This document shows, piece after piece, positions 1-7,221 of a stretch of 18,772 bases of DNA. Under the pieces are notes generated by a model. It saw nothing but the letters and a program-made list of their open reading frames with translations. It made no database searches and was not told the DNA's origin. Both the position numbers and the translations under genes were made by a program. Origin of the DNA: Gammaproteobacteria bacterium (GTDB lineage Bacteria > Pseudomonadota > Gammaproteobacteria > SZUA-229); contig JAPHRB010000016.1 in NCBI GenBank assembly GCA_026197015.1, forward strand, positions 1 through 18,772, given 5' to 3'. The number at the start of each line of letters is the position of its first letter. Positions within the stretch are counted from its first letter, which is position 1.

Positions 1-2
1 AA

Positions 3-239
3 AAAGATAAAGATCAACATGGATGTAACTTTGAATTAATCGAGGCCTACATAATTCATGATGATATACCTCAGGTACTAAGAACCATAGCTCGATTTAC
101 TGATACTGAAGGACTCTCACTTGTTAAGCATGATGTTGAGTTTGAATTATTCTTAAAATCCTTGAACCTGGACATTCCAAAAAGTCCATGTCATGAGTAT
201 CTGCAACTACAAAATATCAAATTTCTCTCAAATCAGTAA
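3..239 (+). CDS. C-terminal fragment of an unrecognised protein, cut by the left edge
   Basis: An open frame enters from the left edge and runs 78 codons to a TAA at 237-239, with no in-frame ATG, so the start lies outside the window. The residues are a normal soluble mix, with an acidic N-terminal part (FELIEAYIIHDDIPQVLRTI) and no membrane segment or familiar motif. I do not recognise the family. It lies 67 bp upstream of the recombinase gene on the same strand, so it could be the last gene of the same mobile-element module or an ordinary chromosomal neighbour. The length of the open frame and its protein-like composition are the only evidence for coding. Confidence 0.5.
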   Translation, partial: KDKDQHGCNFELIEAYIIHDDIPQVLRTIARFTDTEGLSLVKHDVEFELFLKSLNLDIPKSPCHEYLQLQNIKFLSNQ

Positions 240-259
240 AAAGTTACATAAAAGCGAAA

Positions 260-290
260 TAATCCGTTAAAATATCATTATTACGGATTA
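260..290. promoter_or_regulatory. Inverted repeat just upstream of the recombinase gene
   Basis: TAATCCGT (260-267) and ACGGATTA (283-290) are perfect 8-bp inverted arms around a 15-bp AT-rich centre, ending 16 bp before the recombinase ATG. The position fits an operator for autoregulation, or a recombinase/attachment core site. The sequence does not distinguish these. Confidence 0.3.
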
Positions 291-306
291 ATCTTTAAGT
301 CTAAAT

Positions 307-1092
307 ATGGCTAAATCAGGTCAAGCTCGCGTTCCATCCCCCACAGAACGACGCCATTTATTTGAGGTTATCCAGGAACATCGTCACCCTGAAAAAAATA
401 CAGCCATTATGCAAATTAGTTTTAAGCTGGGGCTTCGCGTGCAAGAGATCGCCCTATTAGAATTTAAAGAAATTTGCCGTTTGGGACGCGTTAAAAAATG
501 TGCTGTGCGTGATTTTGAGCTGCATCAGGTTATAACATTACCTGCGTCTTATACTAAAGGCGCCAATGCTTTGGGTCGCTCTAAAACAAAGTATGAACGT
601 AAAACCGTTAGCTTCAGTGTTGATGAGTTTGATCGCATTGTTCGCCAAATTGAAAACCTGGCTCTTGCAAATGCTGATATTAACCCTGCAAACTTTTATC
701 CTGATGTTAAGCAGCATAAAGGTAAATCAAGAGACTTGCCCCTAATTGATGCAGAACTTCGAAAGGCGTTAACGGATTATCTAGTATTGCGACTCGAACA
801 AAAAACAAGTGTTAAACCGGGTGATCCATTATTCGTCACACAGAAAGGTGGCCCCTACTCTCCTAATACTCTACAGGAACACATGGCGCTGATGCTGCGG
901 GATTGGGCTGGTATTGAAAAAGCGAGCAGCCATTCGGGGCGTCGCGCTTTAATTACTGACGTTATTCACAAACAAAAGAAATCTGTTAAAGTTGCTCAGA
1001 AAATAGCAGGTCATGTTAACCCATCGACCACGATTATTTATGAAGAACCACCAGAAGAAGAAATATCTGAAGCGTTAAATAATATATCTTAA
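307..1092 (+). CDS. Short tyrosine recombinase/integrase
   Basis: A 261-residue site-specific recombinase of the phage integrase family, which cuts and rejoins DNA through a covalent 3'-phosphotyrosine. The full catalytic set is visible: Arg44 in GLRVQEI, a probable beta-hairpin Lys140 in GKSRDLPL, His209 and Arg212 in HSGRR, His236 in AGH, and the nucleophile Tyr245 in TTIIYEE. The protein is short: only about 30 residues precede the catalytic domain, so the usual SAM-like core-binding and arm-binding domains are missing. An insertion-like stretch (about 60-135) lies between the first Arg and the Lys. It is the only recombinase in the window and sits at the edge of the metal-resistance genes, so it may belong to the element that carried them. 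No attachment site was identified. ATG 307 has no clear ribosome binding site. Confidence 0.88.
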   Translation: MAKSGQARVPSPTERRHLFEVIQEHRHPEKNTAIMQISFKLGLRVQEIALLEFKEICRLGRVKKCAVRDFELHQVITLPASYTKGANALGRSKTKYERKTVSFSVDEFDRIVRQIENLALANADINPANFYPDVKQHKGKSRDLPLIDAELRKALTDYLVLRLEQKTSVKPGDPLFVTQKGGPYSPNTLQEHMALMLRDWAGIEKASSHSGRRALITDVIHKQKKSVKVAQKIAGHVNPSTTIIYEEPPEEEISEALNNIS

Positions 1093-1789
1093 GATCATTT
1101 AATGAGTTTGTGTGCACTATATAATATTCACTATTTACATTGAAATAATTGTCAAAAATAATTTAAAATATTGGTTGATAAAGTGTGGGATGATATTTCA
1201 AAAAATTTATTAATTAATTTTGTAACTATTATTATAGATCCTGTTTTCAATCACACTATTGAATTATTTGGAAATTATTTATTTAAAATATTGATTTAAT
1301 GAGTCCTACAAAGAAGTTAGAATATCTGGGACTCGTTGTATATATATAATCATGCTCTATATACAGAATGAATGTATTTAAGTGATTCATCACATACCTA
1401 GATATTCATTCAGTTAGTACACCTTCTATTTTTACACCCGTATAAAATTCGCTATTTTATCAACACAATACTATATCTGTTGCATTGCAAAACAACATAA
1501 AATTTAAATTACTACAAATAATAAAAACGCATATAAAATATAATATCAGACTGAACTATCTTTACATTACTCATGATTTTATGATTAGTTCAGACGATAG
1601 ATTCATATTCATTTGTATTATTTACAAATGAATTAACTATGTTTTTTTAACGCTATAGAAATACTTTTCTGTCAGTTTGTCTAAGGGACATAAAAATACT
1701 ATAAAATAAAAGGGAACAATGTAAGTGAAAAAATTTAACGTTTACAATTATCATCGCTCCCTTTCATATATCAGCAATCTGCGATTTTA
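1093..1789. other. AT-rich gene-free stretch between recombinase and MCO genes
   Basis: About 700 bp without a convincing gene. A plus-strand open frame of roughly 45 codons (about 1165-1299) is AT-rich and lacks a ribosome binding site. An 11-bp inverted repeat (1607-1617 / 1623-1633, loop TTATT) is followed eight bases later by seven T residues at 1642-1648 and could be a weak plus-strand terminator. Such AT-rich spacers are common at the edges of transferred DNA, but I see no recognisable element ends. Confidence 0.4.
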
Positions 1790-2785
1790 TTACACAACAG
1801 TAATGCGTGTACGAGCCGTGCCCACTACTGCACCCGTCACCCAATGAAGAAACTCTACCGTTACTTCATAAACACCAGACTGGTCTGGAACTATAATTAA
1901 GTCATATCGCTCTGCAGAGCTGGCTTTAATAGTTGTAGCCTGAACCGTTTGTGGCAAAGCGCGGCCATCCGACATGTGAATAGTTGCATTAAGCCCACCA
2001 AAGGTAATTCGCTGTGGCAGATAACCTGCGCATATATAACGAATTAACAGTGAATCACCTACATTAACGGTTGGCGCTATACTTGCGGCGGTTAGAGCAG
2101 ACTGCGCCCCATCAACACCGGTAATAATGAAATAATCAGGATTCAGCGAATTAAAACCTTCATCACCTCCACAAGTCCCTGCCCTCCAGTTTTTATTATG
2201 CCAACTGGAGTCGATTTCATCACAGGCCCAAATCACTTCCTTATCATAAGTAGGTCCCCCTGAAAACAAGGTCCCGGGGCCTTCAGGTGGATCAATAATC
2301 AGAGCGCCATACATACCCATTTCTGCATGCAATACCGTATTGGTATGACAGTGATAGAAATAAGTACCCGCATGAGAGGCTTTCCATTGGTAGGTGTAAG
2401 TTCCGTTCACATCAAATGAATAATGACCGACACCATCGTTTTCAGTGCTAGGCTCGATACCGTGATGATGTATAGTGTGAGTGCCTTGCATCATACTACC
2501 AGCTGTTAGCACAGTATGAACAATCTGGCCCTGGGTCATTCGCATTGCCGGAGAAGGAAACGCCCCGCCGCCCATACCCATACCACCACCTTCATTAAAA
2601 CCCCACATTGTAATAGTATTACCGTCATCCATAGTCATCGAGCCATTCATATGGGCTGAGCGATTAAACGTTACATCGGCTGCAACCAGGCCGGGTGTTG
2701 TTGGTGAATCAGGATATATATAACAAGAGCCGCCACCGCCGCCACCTGAATGCATCATAAAAACTGGTCTAAGAATTTTACTCAT
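1790..2785 (-). CDS. Two-domain multicopper oxidase subunit B, carrying the type 1 copper site
   Basis: A two-cupredoxin-domain MCO-family protein. Numbered from the upstream ATG at 2791, domain 1 holds a complete electron-entry site: HxxHxHG (His105, His108, His110) and HCH at 147-149 followed by His155 and Met160. That gives type 1 copper plus four of the eight histidines of a trinuclear cluster. Domain 2 (about 215-333) has no copper ligands. I prefer the ATG at 2785, because AAGGGGA lies 6 bases before it but directly abuts the ATG at 2791. The N-terminus is a Gly run and Gly/Met-rich sequence, with no signal peptide. The ribosome binding site overlaps the stop codon of the preceding MCO gene, so the two are translated from one message. 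Their shared linker (VxW..DxID..WH, then FN/LNP.YF.I.G) marks them as paralogues. Likely role: Cu(I) oxidation, inferred from context. Confidence 0.85.
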   Translation of the reverse strand: MSKILRPVFMMHSGGGGGGSCYIYPDSPTTPGLVAADVTFNRSAHMNGSMTMDDGNTITMWGFNEGGGMGMGGGAFPSPAMRMTQGQIVHTVLTAGSMMQGTHTIHHHGIEPSTENDGVGHYSFDVNGTYTYQWKASHAGTYFYHCHTNTVLHAEMGMYGALIIDPPEGPGTLFSGGPTYDKEVIWACDEIDSSWHNKNWRAGTCGGDEGFNSLNPDYFIITGVDGAQSALTAASIAPTVNVGDSLLIRYICAGYLPQRITFGGLNATIHMSDGRALPQTVQATTIKASSAERYDLIIVPDQSGVYEVTVEFLHWVTGAVVGTARTRITVV

Positions 2786-2797
2786 TATCATTCCCCT

Positions 2798-3799
2798 TTA
2801 TTTAAATGCGATAGTAGTTGCAAGGCCAAACTGATACAGGCCACCGCCTGCGGTTTGTGTCATTTCATCATGGAAGTGCATGGGGAAATAACCTTTAGTT
2901 ACCTGTGGCCAGGAATCTGGTGGAACCTCATAGGGATAAATCACATCGAGTGAACCTATGTTATTAGGAAGTAAGAGTGTGTCTTTTTTCCACACAGTAT
3001 TTCTGGGCTGACCATTTTCAGCTAGCCACTCGACATGATTTGCATGAAAGTGTACTGAATGCATACACATACCTGCATTCAAAATTCGAACCAAGGTGCG
3101 ATCACCAATAGAACCCTCCAAACGAGTTTGCTGATTGTATCCAGAGTCGATATCTGGATTACCATATTCAGGGTGACCGGGCACCCGCATTGTACGACCG
3201 TTGATTGTGAAATAATAAGGATTAAAAGTAGATGAAGGTGTACGTCCGCGACTCACCTCATCATGCCAAATCGGGTCTATATCGTTCGTCACCCAGACAT
3301 ACTGTTGCACGAATGTAGGGCTACCGTTATACAACTCATTGCTACTCCCAGCATGCATCACGGCAAACCCGCCATGTAAACCAAGTAAGCGATTGAAGGG
3401 CGCATTAAGCTTGTCATAAAACATATAACTTCCTGCATTATTTACAGTGAAACTAATCAACTTACTTTGACCACCATTAATGATTCCACTATCTACGACT
3501 CCATCAATAACAAAACTGTGGTCGCTGCTTAGCGTGTTTACAATGGTTATTTCAACTGTATCACCTTGCTGAACAATAACTGATTCTCCAGGAATATTTA
3601 ATTGTGATAATGAGTCGCTAAAACCTTTGAAATAAACATCTACACCATCTGGCATAGCTATATAACCATCAGTAATATAAAAGGTTTTGCTAATAGTTGC
3701 CGCAAAGGATCGAGGGGACCAGCTCAATAAACCGAGGCTAGTAGAAACTGCTCCGGTAATACCTGCTGTACCTAATTTAAGAAAATCTCTTCTTTTCAT
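2798..3799 (-). CDS. Tat-exported two-domain multicopper oxidase subunit A, half-site only
   Basis: A 333-residue MCO-family protein. It begins with a Tat signal: twin-arginine motif RRDFLK at residues 3-8, a hydrophobic core, and a likely cleavage site after SFAA (31-34), so the folded protein is exported to the periplasm. Domain 1 (about 36-150) has lost the copper motifs; the equivalent position reads SSDHSFVIDG. Domain 2 keeps HxxHxH (His247, His250, His252) and HFH (308-310) followed by GGGLYQ. These are the trinuclear half-site motifs of a type-1-less domain, and the Cys between the last two histidines is Phe. Alone it cannot form a complete oxidase site. The next gene downstream supplies the missing type 1 copper and the other half of the cluster. 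A weak ribosome binding site (GTGAG) precedes ATG 3799, and a sigma70-like promoter lies upstream. Confidence 0.88.
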   Translation of the reverse strand: MKRRDFLKLGTAGITGAVSTSLGLLSWSPRSFAATISKTFYITDGYIAMPDGVDVYFKGFSDSLSQLNIPGESVIVQQGDTVEITIVNTLSSDHSFVIDGVVDSGIINGGQSKLISFTVNNAGSYMFYDKLNAPFNRLLGLHGGFAVMHAGSSNELYNGSPTFVQQYVWVTNDIDPIWHDEVSRGRTPSSTFNPYYFTINGRTMRVPGHPEYGNPDIDSGYNQQTRLEGSIGDRTLVRILNAGMCMHSVHFHANHVEWLAENGQPRNTVWKKDTLLLPNNIGSLDVIYPYEVPPDSWPQVTKGYFPMHFHDEMTQTAGGGLYQFGLATTIAFK

Positions 3800-3825
3800 A
3801 GTTTTCTCACTTTCGTGTTTGAATT

Positions 3826-3854
3826 TTTATATCAACCGAGTTTTTTTCAGGCAA
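3826..3854 (-). promoter_or_regulatory. Sigma70-type promoter of the MCO operon
   Basis: On the minus strand, TTGCCT (3849-3854) and TATAAA (3826-3831) are separated by exactly 17 bp and lie about 27 bp before the MCO start codon. This gives a short leader for the two-gene operon. No obvious operator is seen in the spacer, which is an A-run followed by CTCGGTTGA. Confidence 0.5.
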
Positions 3855-3976
3855 CAAAACACCTTAAAAGCTCTAATCAGACGATTCATGCTCGCACTGA
3901 ATGGTTGAACGTATTAACTGATTTATTAAGTAGCGGTGCTTGAGTTAAAAGCTGCAACTTAACTGTCACGAATGGT

Positions 3977-4408
3977 TTATGAGATAGGAGGTGGGGTTAC
4001 TGGTTTTGAATTATGAGATATGTAATTTAATTCGGAAAACATACGTGATTCTTTATCAGCAGGTTGCTCAAAATTAAAGCCACCTGGTTTAAATTCAATA
4101 TATACATGCGCACTATAAACCTGGCAGTGTAAACAACCTGAATCGCAACAAGAAAAGTCACATGTTGAATCGTTAGCCAGCTTTATTTCAGAGTTGTCTT
4201 CAGTAGAATTGGTATGACAGTGAGAAGTTAATTCCTCTTGCCCTGCCGCATTAGAATTCTCTGTTATAGAGAACGAGGCAGTAGTTGTGTCTGTAGAATG
4301 TTTGCAGCCATTATAAGCTATAACATTTTGTGAAAATATTAGTACACCTACCACAAAGTAAGAAATGAGGTTAAAACGTATTTTTACATATTGATTACTG
4401 AGCAGCAT
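3977..4408 (-). CDS. Exported Cys/His-rich putative metal-binding protein
   Basis: A 143-residue protein with an N-terminal hydrophobic segment (about 12-31) that looks like a signal peptide or anchor. After it come a Ser/Thr/Asn-rich region with a HCH motif and a dense cysteine cluster (CDFSCCDSGCLHC, about 83-95). The C-terminus ends in a proline run (PVTPPPIS). It resembles the small exported Cys/His proteins often found beside copper or heavy-metal efflux genes, but I cannot assign a named family. The protein encoded at 5414-5794 shares the plan: signal, Cys/His cluster, then a tail ending near a PPI motif. They may be distant paralogues. It sits between the MCO operon and a cytochrome c gene and has its own promoter with overlapping palindromes. 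A periplasmic metal-binding role is inferred. Confidence 0.65.
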   Translation of the reverse strand: MLLSNQYVKIRFNLISYFVVGVLIFSQNVIAYNGCKHSTDTTTASFSITENSNAAGQEELTSHCHTNSTEDNSEIKLANDSTCDFSCCDSGCLHCQVYSAHVYIEFKPGGFNFEQPADKESRMFSELNYISHNSKPVTPPPIS

Positions 4409-4438
4409 TAAGCAATTACCAATTATTTAAAAATAATT

Positions 4439-4466
4439 TTTATAGAATAATATACACCTTTTTCAA
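4439..4466 (-). promoter_or_regulatory. Promoter of the 143-residue Cys-rich protein gene
   Basis: On the minus strand, TTGAAA (4461-4466) and TATAAA (4439-4444) are 16 bp apart, about 30 bp before the ATG at 4408. The -35 box lies inside one arm of a 13-bp inverted repeat (4456-4491), so a repressor or activator binding that dyad would touch the promoter directly. Confidence 0.45.
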
Positions 4467-4503
4467 TAATGAAATTAATATTGAAAAAGGTCAATATTAA
4501 TTT
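4456..4503. repeat. Two overlapping inverted repeats that exclude one another
   Basis: Repeat 1 pairs 4456-4468 with 4479-4491 (13 bp, arm ACCTTTTTCAATA, 10-nt loop). Repeat 2 pairs 4472-4484 with 4491-4503 (13 bp, arm AAATTAATATTGA, 6-nt loop). Both are perfect and they share bases 4479-4484 and 4491, so only one can form at a time. They overlap the -35 box of the adjacent minus-strand promoter. They could be tandem operators for a dimeric regulator, or alternative RNA folds if a longer transcript crosses them. Confidence 0.55.
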
Positions 4504-4550
4504 TTATAAGCATATAAATTGATTATATATCTGCACTATGGTTAATAGTT

Positions 4551-4591
4551 TGAGATATATCCAGTAATATTTTTTTACTGGATATGTCTCA
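4551..4591. repeat. 17-bp inverted repeat downstream of the cytochrome c gene
   Basis: TGAGATATATCCAGTAA (4551-4567) faces TTACTGGATATGTCTCA (4575-4591) with a single T/G-type mismatch and a T-rich 7-nt loop. It lies about 160 bp beyond the cytochrome c stop codon. No T-run follows on the minus strand, so a classical terminator is doubtful. An mRNA 3'-end stabiliser, a binding site or a small mobile repeat are alternatives. Confidence 0.5.
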
Positions 4592-4750
4592 GTTTATAAA
4601 TGAATATCATTAACAAAAACCGGGTTTCCTTGTCAAAATATGCTCTTTAGTGTTATCCACTCGAACCAAACTCTATTAAACACCAGAAATTGCTTTGTTT
4701 GATCTACCTTAAACAGCTCATAGCTTTATACATTCAAAATGTGTATTTTA

Positions 4751-5203
4751 TTAACTTCTTCTAAGCCATTCACCATATATTTTATCTGACCAGTAAGATT
4801 GGATCCAGGCTAGCACAGAGTCAATTTCTTTATCGCTAAGTTTGTCTTTAAAACCAGGCATAGTTCCTCCCATTGCCTGACCACCTTCACGCACTATATT
4901 TCTTAACGAGTTATGATCATGATGCCAGGCATGTGCTGTTCCATTTAATGGAGGAGCAGGGTAATTTCCTGTTTCATCTGTCTTGCGCCAGTTGCTAACA
5001 CCTCTTGCATTTTTCATATGACATGAAGAGCAATTCTGCTCATAGATTTTAGCTCCTTTCATAACCATTGACTTGTTATACCAACGAGTAATTCTTGATT
5101 TTTTCCTATCGGAAAATTGATTGCCAGTATGACCTGCACCTGCAAATACTGGTGTGATAAATATTGAACTTAATATAAATATAGTAAGAATTGTAACTTT
5201 CAT
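4751..5203 (-). CDS. Periplasmic class I cytochrome c
   Basis: A 150-residue monohaem cytochrome c. A signal peptide (residues 1-21, ending PVFA) exports it to the periplasm. Haem attaches at CSSCH (58-62), and Met115 in GGTMPGFKDKLSD is the likely distal ligand. The C-terminal helix (EIDSVLAWIQSYWSDKIY) is typical of the family. A His/Trp stretch (HAWHHDHN) lies between them. It probably carries electrons in the periplasm. Given the neighbouring multicopper oxidase genes, it could exchange electrons with copper chemistry, but this is inference from context only. GGGA lies about nine bases before ATG 5203. A short inverted repeat (TAGTTGA/TCAACTA) lies in the leader just upstream. It is separated by more than 200 bp from both neighbours and is probably a single-gene unit. 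Confidence 0.9.
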   Translation of the reverse strand: MKVTILTIFILSSIFITPVFAGAGHTGNQFSDRKKSRITRWYNKSMVMKGAKIYEQNCSSCHMKNARGVSNWRKTDETGNYPAPPLNGTAHAWHHDHNSLRNIVREGGQAMGGTMPGFKDKLSDKEIDSVLAWIQSYWSDKIYGEWLRRS

Positions 5204-5413
5204 AAATTAATCCCGTTTTTTAGTTGAAAAGTTTCATCAACTACTGAATAACTAGTGTTTTTTAATATTGTGAATATCATATTTAAACCAATATATAAAT
5301 CTCTTGTGAGTTAAATATTTTTAGAAAAGAGAAGAGAGAACATGATAAATAACTTCAACAGAGTTTTCTGAGAAGATTCAATCTAGTACTAATATTTTGT
5401 TTATACATGGTTT

Positions 5414-5794
5414 TCAGGAAACTAGTTGTATAGGAGGGCGAAACAAAGAAGATAAGGGAGGGATGACTAGTCCTTCCTTAAATGCTTGCGACGTTATATT
5501 AACCAGATTTAATTCTATTTCACAAGTTGCTTGGATAAATATAGCGGCAGATGAAAAACATTGATTGTTGTTGCATTGATGTTTTTCATTACAGCTATGT
5601 TGCTTGCAATGATCACATGATGCCCCCTTCTGTATACTTTGTTTATATAAGTAATTTTTTACAGAAGGTCTTTCATTGAATGATGAGTCATTATTTAAAT
5701 TAACTTTTGAAGTTGGCATCAACCCCTGTAAAGGCAGAATAAATAGAGCTAATACTATTAAATTAATCAGGGCTATTTGATAAGATTTTCGCAT
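5414..5794 (-). CDS. Small exported Cys/His-rich protein
   Basis: A 126-residue protein with a hydrophobic N-terminal segment (about 7-26) acting as signal or anchor. A cluster of Cys and His follows (CDHCKQHSCNEKHQC and CFSS, about 60-81), then a C-terminal tail ending FRPPIQLVS. The layout recalls small exported proteins encoded next to heavy-metal efflux systems and the other Cys-rich protein at 3977-4408, though sequence identity is low. Metal binding through the Cys/His cluster is likely but inferred. The start codon lacks a clear ribosome binding site. It stands alone, with gaps of about 210-225 bp on either side that hold no recognisable gene. Confidence 0.6.
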   Translation of the reverse strand: MRKSYQIALINLIVLALFILPLQGLMPTSKVNLNNDSSFNERPSVKNYLYKQSIQKGASCDHCKQHSCNEKHQCNNNQCFSSAAIFIQATCEIELNLVNITSQAFKEGLVIPPLSSLFRPPIQLVS

Positions 5795-6020
5795 TTACAT
5801 AACTTGTTAAATAGTTTATAAAAAATTAGTAGCTATAGGATATTCTTACGGTAAATAAGTTCAATATAGTCTGACACATATTAATAAATATCTTTTAAAT
5901 CACGTATGAATAAAATAACACCTAATACTTTTTCAGTTTTTTAGTTTTGCCAAATACATTTAAACTGAATTGCAATTAATTAGCCGAGCATATTAACATC
6001 TATATATTTATTTATGATTA

Positions 6021-6515
6021 TCAATGACTGTGTTCTTGTCCCGGGTTCTCAAGGTTCTCTAGCTCAGTTTCCTCCAGATAATGAATAAAAGCACGCTTCA
6101 GATTTTCTGCAAGGCCGCTACCCAGTTTTTCTCCTGTTTTTACGATAGTCATTTCTATCTGTTCTACTGTTGCCTGCAATAAATCATATGTTATGTATAT
6201 ACACCCTGCTTCGACATGAACATTCTTAATCCCCATCATGTTTTCGAGGTCAGTGACGATTACACTTGACTGGTTCTCGGTTAATGGTCGCTTCAGTTTA
6301 AGACTTCTCTTTTTGATTACTTCATGACCATGTTGTTTGGGTGCAGGATGACCAGGTAGTCCAATATACAGATGTAGGTTAGCTTCAAAACGGTTACGAC
6401 ATTGATCAGAACAAAAATAGTAGGTCTTGCCATTATGCATTATCGTGTTGGCCACAAGTTTAGGATCAATACTCATTAGACAGACTGGATCTTGTACCAT
6501 TTCTATGCCATTCAT
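6021..6515 (-). CDS. YHS-domain protein with an HMA-like tail lacking CxxC
   Basis: From the chosen start this is a 164-residue protein with an N-terminal YHS domain: DPVCLM, then GKTYYFCSDQCRNRF and YIG. The three cysteines are of the kind that bind metals in copper ATPases. The C-terminal half (about 95-145: SSVIVTDLENMMGIKNVHVEAGCIYITYD split over two strands) reads like a heavy-metal-associated ferredoxin fold, but without the metal-binding CxxC. The protein ends in a His-containing tail (QEHSH). The frame is open to an ATG at 6608, which would overlap the CBS gene by 23 bp. I prefer ATG 6515 because AGGA lies about nine bases before it and the extra 31 residues look non-homologous. It is the last gene of the four-gene operon. 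It probably acts in the cytoplasm as a copper carrier or sensor (inference). Confidence 0.75.
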   Translation of the reverse strand: MNGIEMVQDPVCLMSIDPKLVANTIMHNGKTYYFCSDQCRNRFEANLHLYIGLPGHPAPKQHGHEVIKKRSLKLKRPLTENQSSVIVTDLENMMGIKNVHVEAGCIYITYDLLQATVEQIEMTIVKTGEKLGSGLAENLKRAFIHYLEETELENLENPGQEHSH

Positions 6516-6585
6516 TTTAGTCATTCCTGTTTTATCAGTATTATAAGAAAGTCGGGTGAAACATGACATTACATATCTGTTATAG

Positions 6586-7221
6586 TCATATCCATAGCTC
6601 AATTTCATAGTGACTCATTACTGCATGTAATATATCACTTCTTGTTATAATGCCTTTTAATTTTCCATCAGTAACAATTGGCATAGCGCCTACGCGCCGC
6701 TCAATAAACAGACGAGCTATATAACGCACATCTGTTTGCTGGCTAGCGGTCAACACAGGCGATTGCATCAACTGTTCGACTTTATCGTTTACCTTATGTG
6801 ATGCAGGATTCTTTAGGTAGTTGCCATATAACCCTGCCATGTAGCGTAAAATATCTCGGTCTGAAACTATACCTGTCACTTTCCCATTAGATGAAATAAC
6901 CGGCAGATGACGAAGATGGGTTGTCTGAAAAATTGTTAGTGTCTGCTCAACTGACATTTTTGATGTCAATGTCACCACAGGTGTGGTCATGACCTGTCTG
7001 GCAAAAAGTTCAGGTCCGTTCTCTGGTAACTTATCAACAGCTTTGTACGCATAATTCGCAGTTAACGACAGCTTATGTTTATCTGAAAATTTATGGCGCT
7101 GCTTTGGAGCAATTGTCCTGCTCGGATCAATGGCTTCCGTTTTATTCACAAATCGTCGATCAAAAATTTTTTCCAGCGGCATAAGATCATGATTATTAGG
7201 ACCCTGTACATAAAAAAACAT
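6586..7221 (-). CDS. Two-CBS-domain protein
   Basis: A 211-residue soluble protein. The first ~70 residues form a basic N-terminal extension of unknown role. Two CBS domains follow: the first around 75-135 (VMTTPVVTL, HLRHLPVIS, VTGIVSDRDILRYM) and the second around 148-206 (LMQSPVLTA, VGAMPIVTDGKLKGIITRSDIL). A CBS pair usually binds an adenine nucleotide or another small ligand and regulates a partner. No catalytic domain is attached, so it would act on another protein. Its ATG shares one base with the stop codon of the DUF5676 gene (TGATG), which indicates translational coupling and no need for its own ribosome binding site. Its setting with YHS and DUF5676 genes points to a metal- or energy-responsive switch, but this is inferred from context only. 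Confidence 0.88.
   Translation of the reverse strand: MFFYVQGPNNHDLMPLEKIFDRRFVNKTEAIDPSRTIAPKQRHKFSDKHKLSLTANYAYKAVDKLPENGPELFARQVMTTPVVTLTSKMSVEQTLTIFQTTHLRHLPVISSNGKVTGIVSDRDILRYMAGLYGNYLKNPASHKVNDKVEQLMQSPVLTASQQTDVRYIARLFIERRVGAMPIVTDGKLKGIITRSDILHAVMSHYEIELWI

Noticed and set aside
1607..1648. Inverted repeat plus T-run as a terminator for the recombinase
   Set aside because: It is more than 500 bp beyond the gene, the stem is AT-only in most positions and the T-run is not adjacent. Too weak to call.
2750..2953. Plus-strand 67-codon open frame across the MCO junction
   Set aside because: It lies antisense to both MCO genes, with no ribosome binding site and no recognisable features.
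1790..3799. The MCO pair being one gene broken by a stop
   Set aside because: The second gene has its own ribosome binding site and start, both proteins have full two-domain length, and their ligand losses complement each other, which a recent break would not produce.
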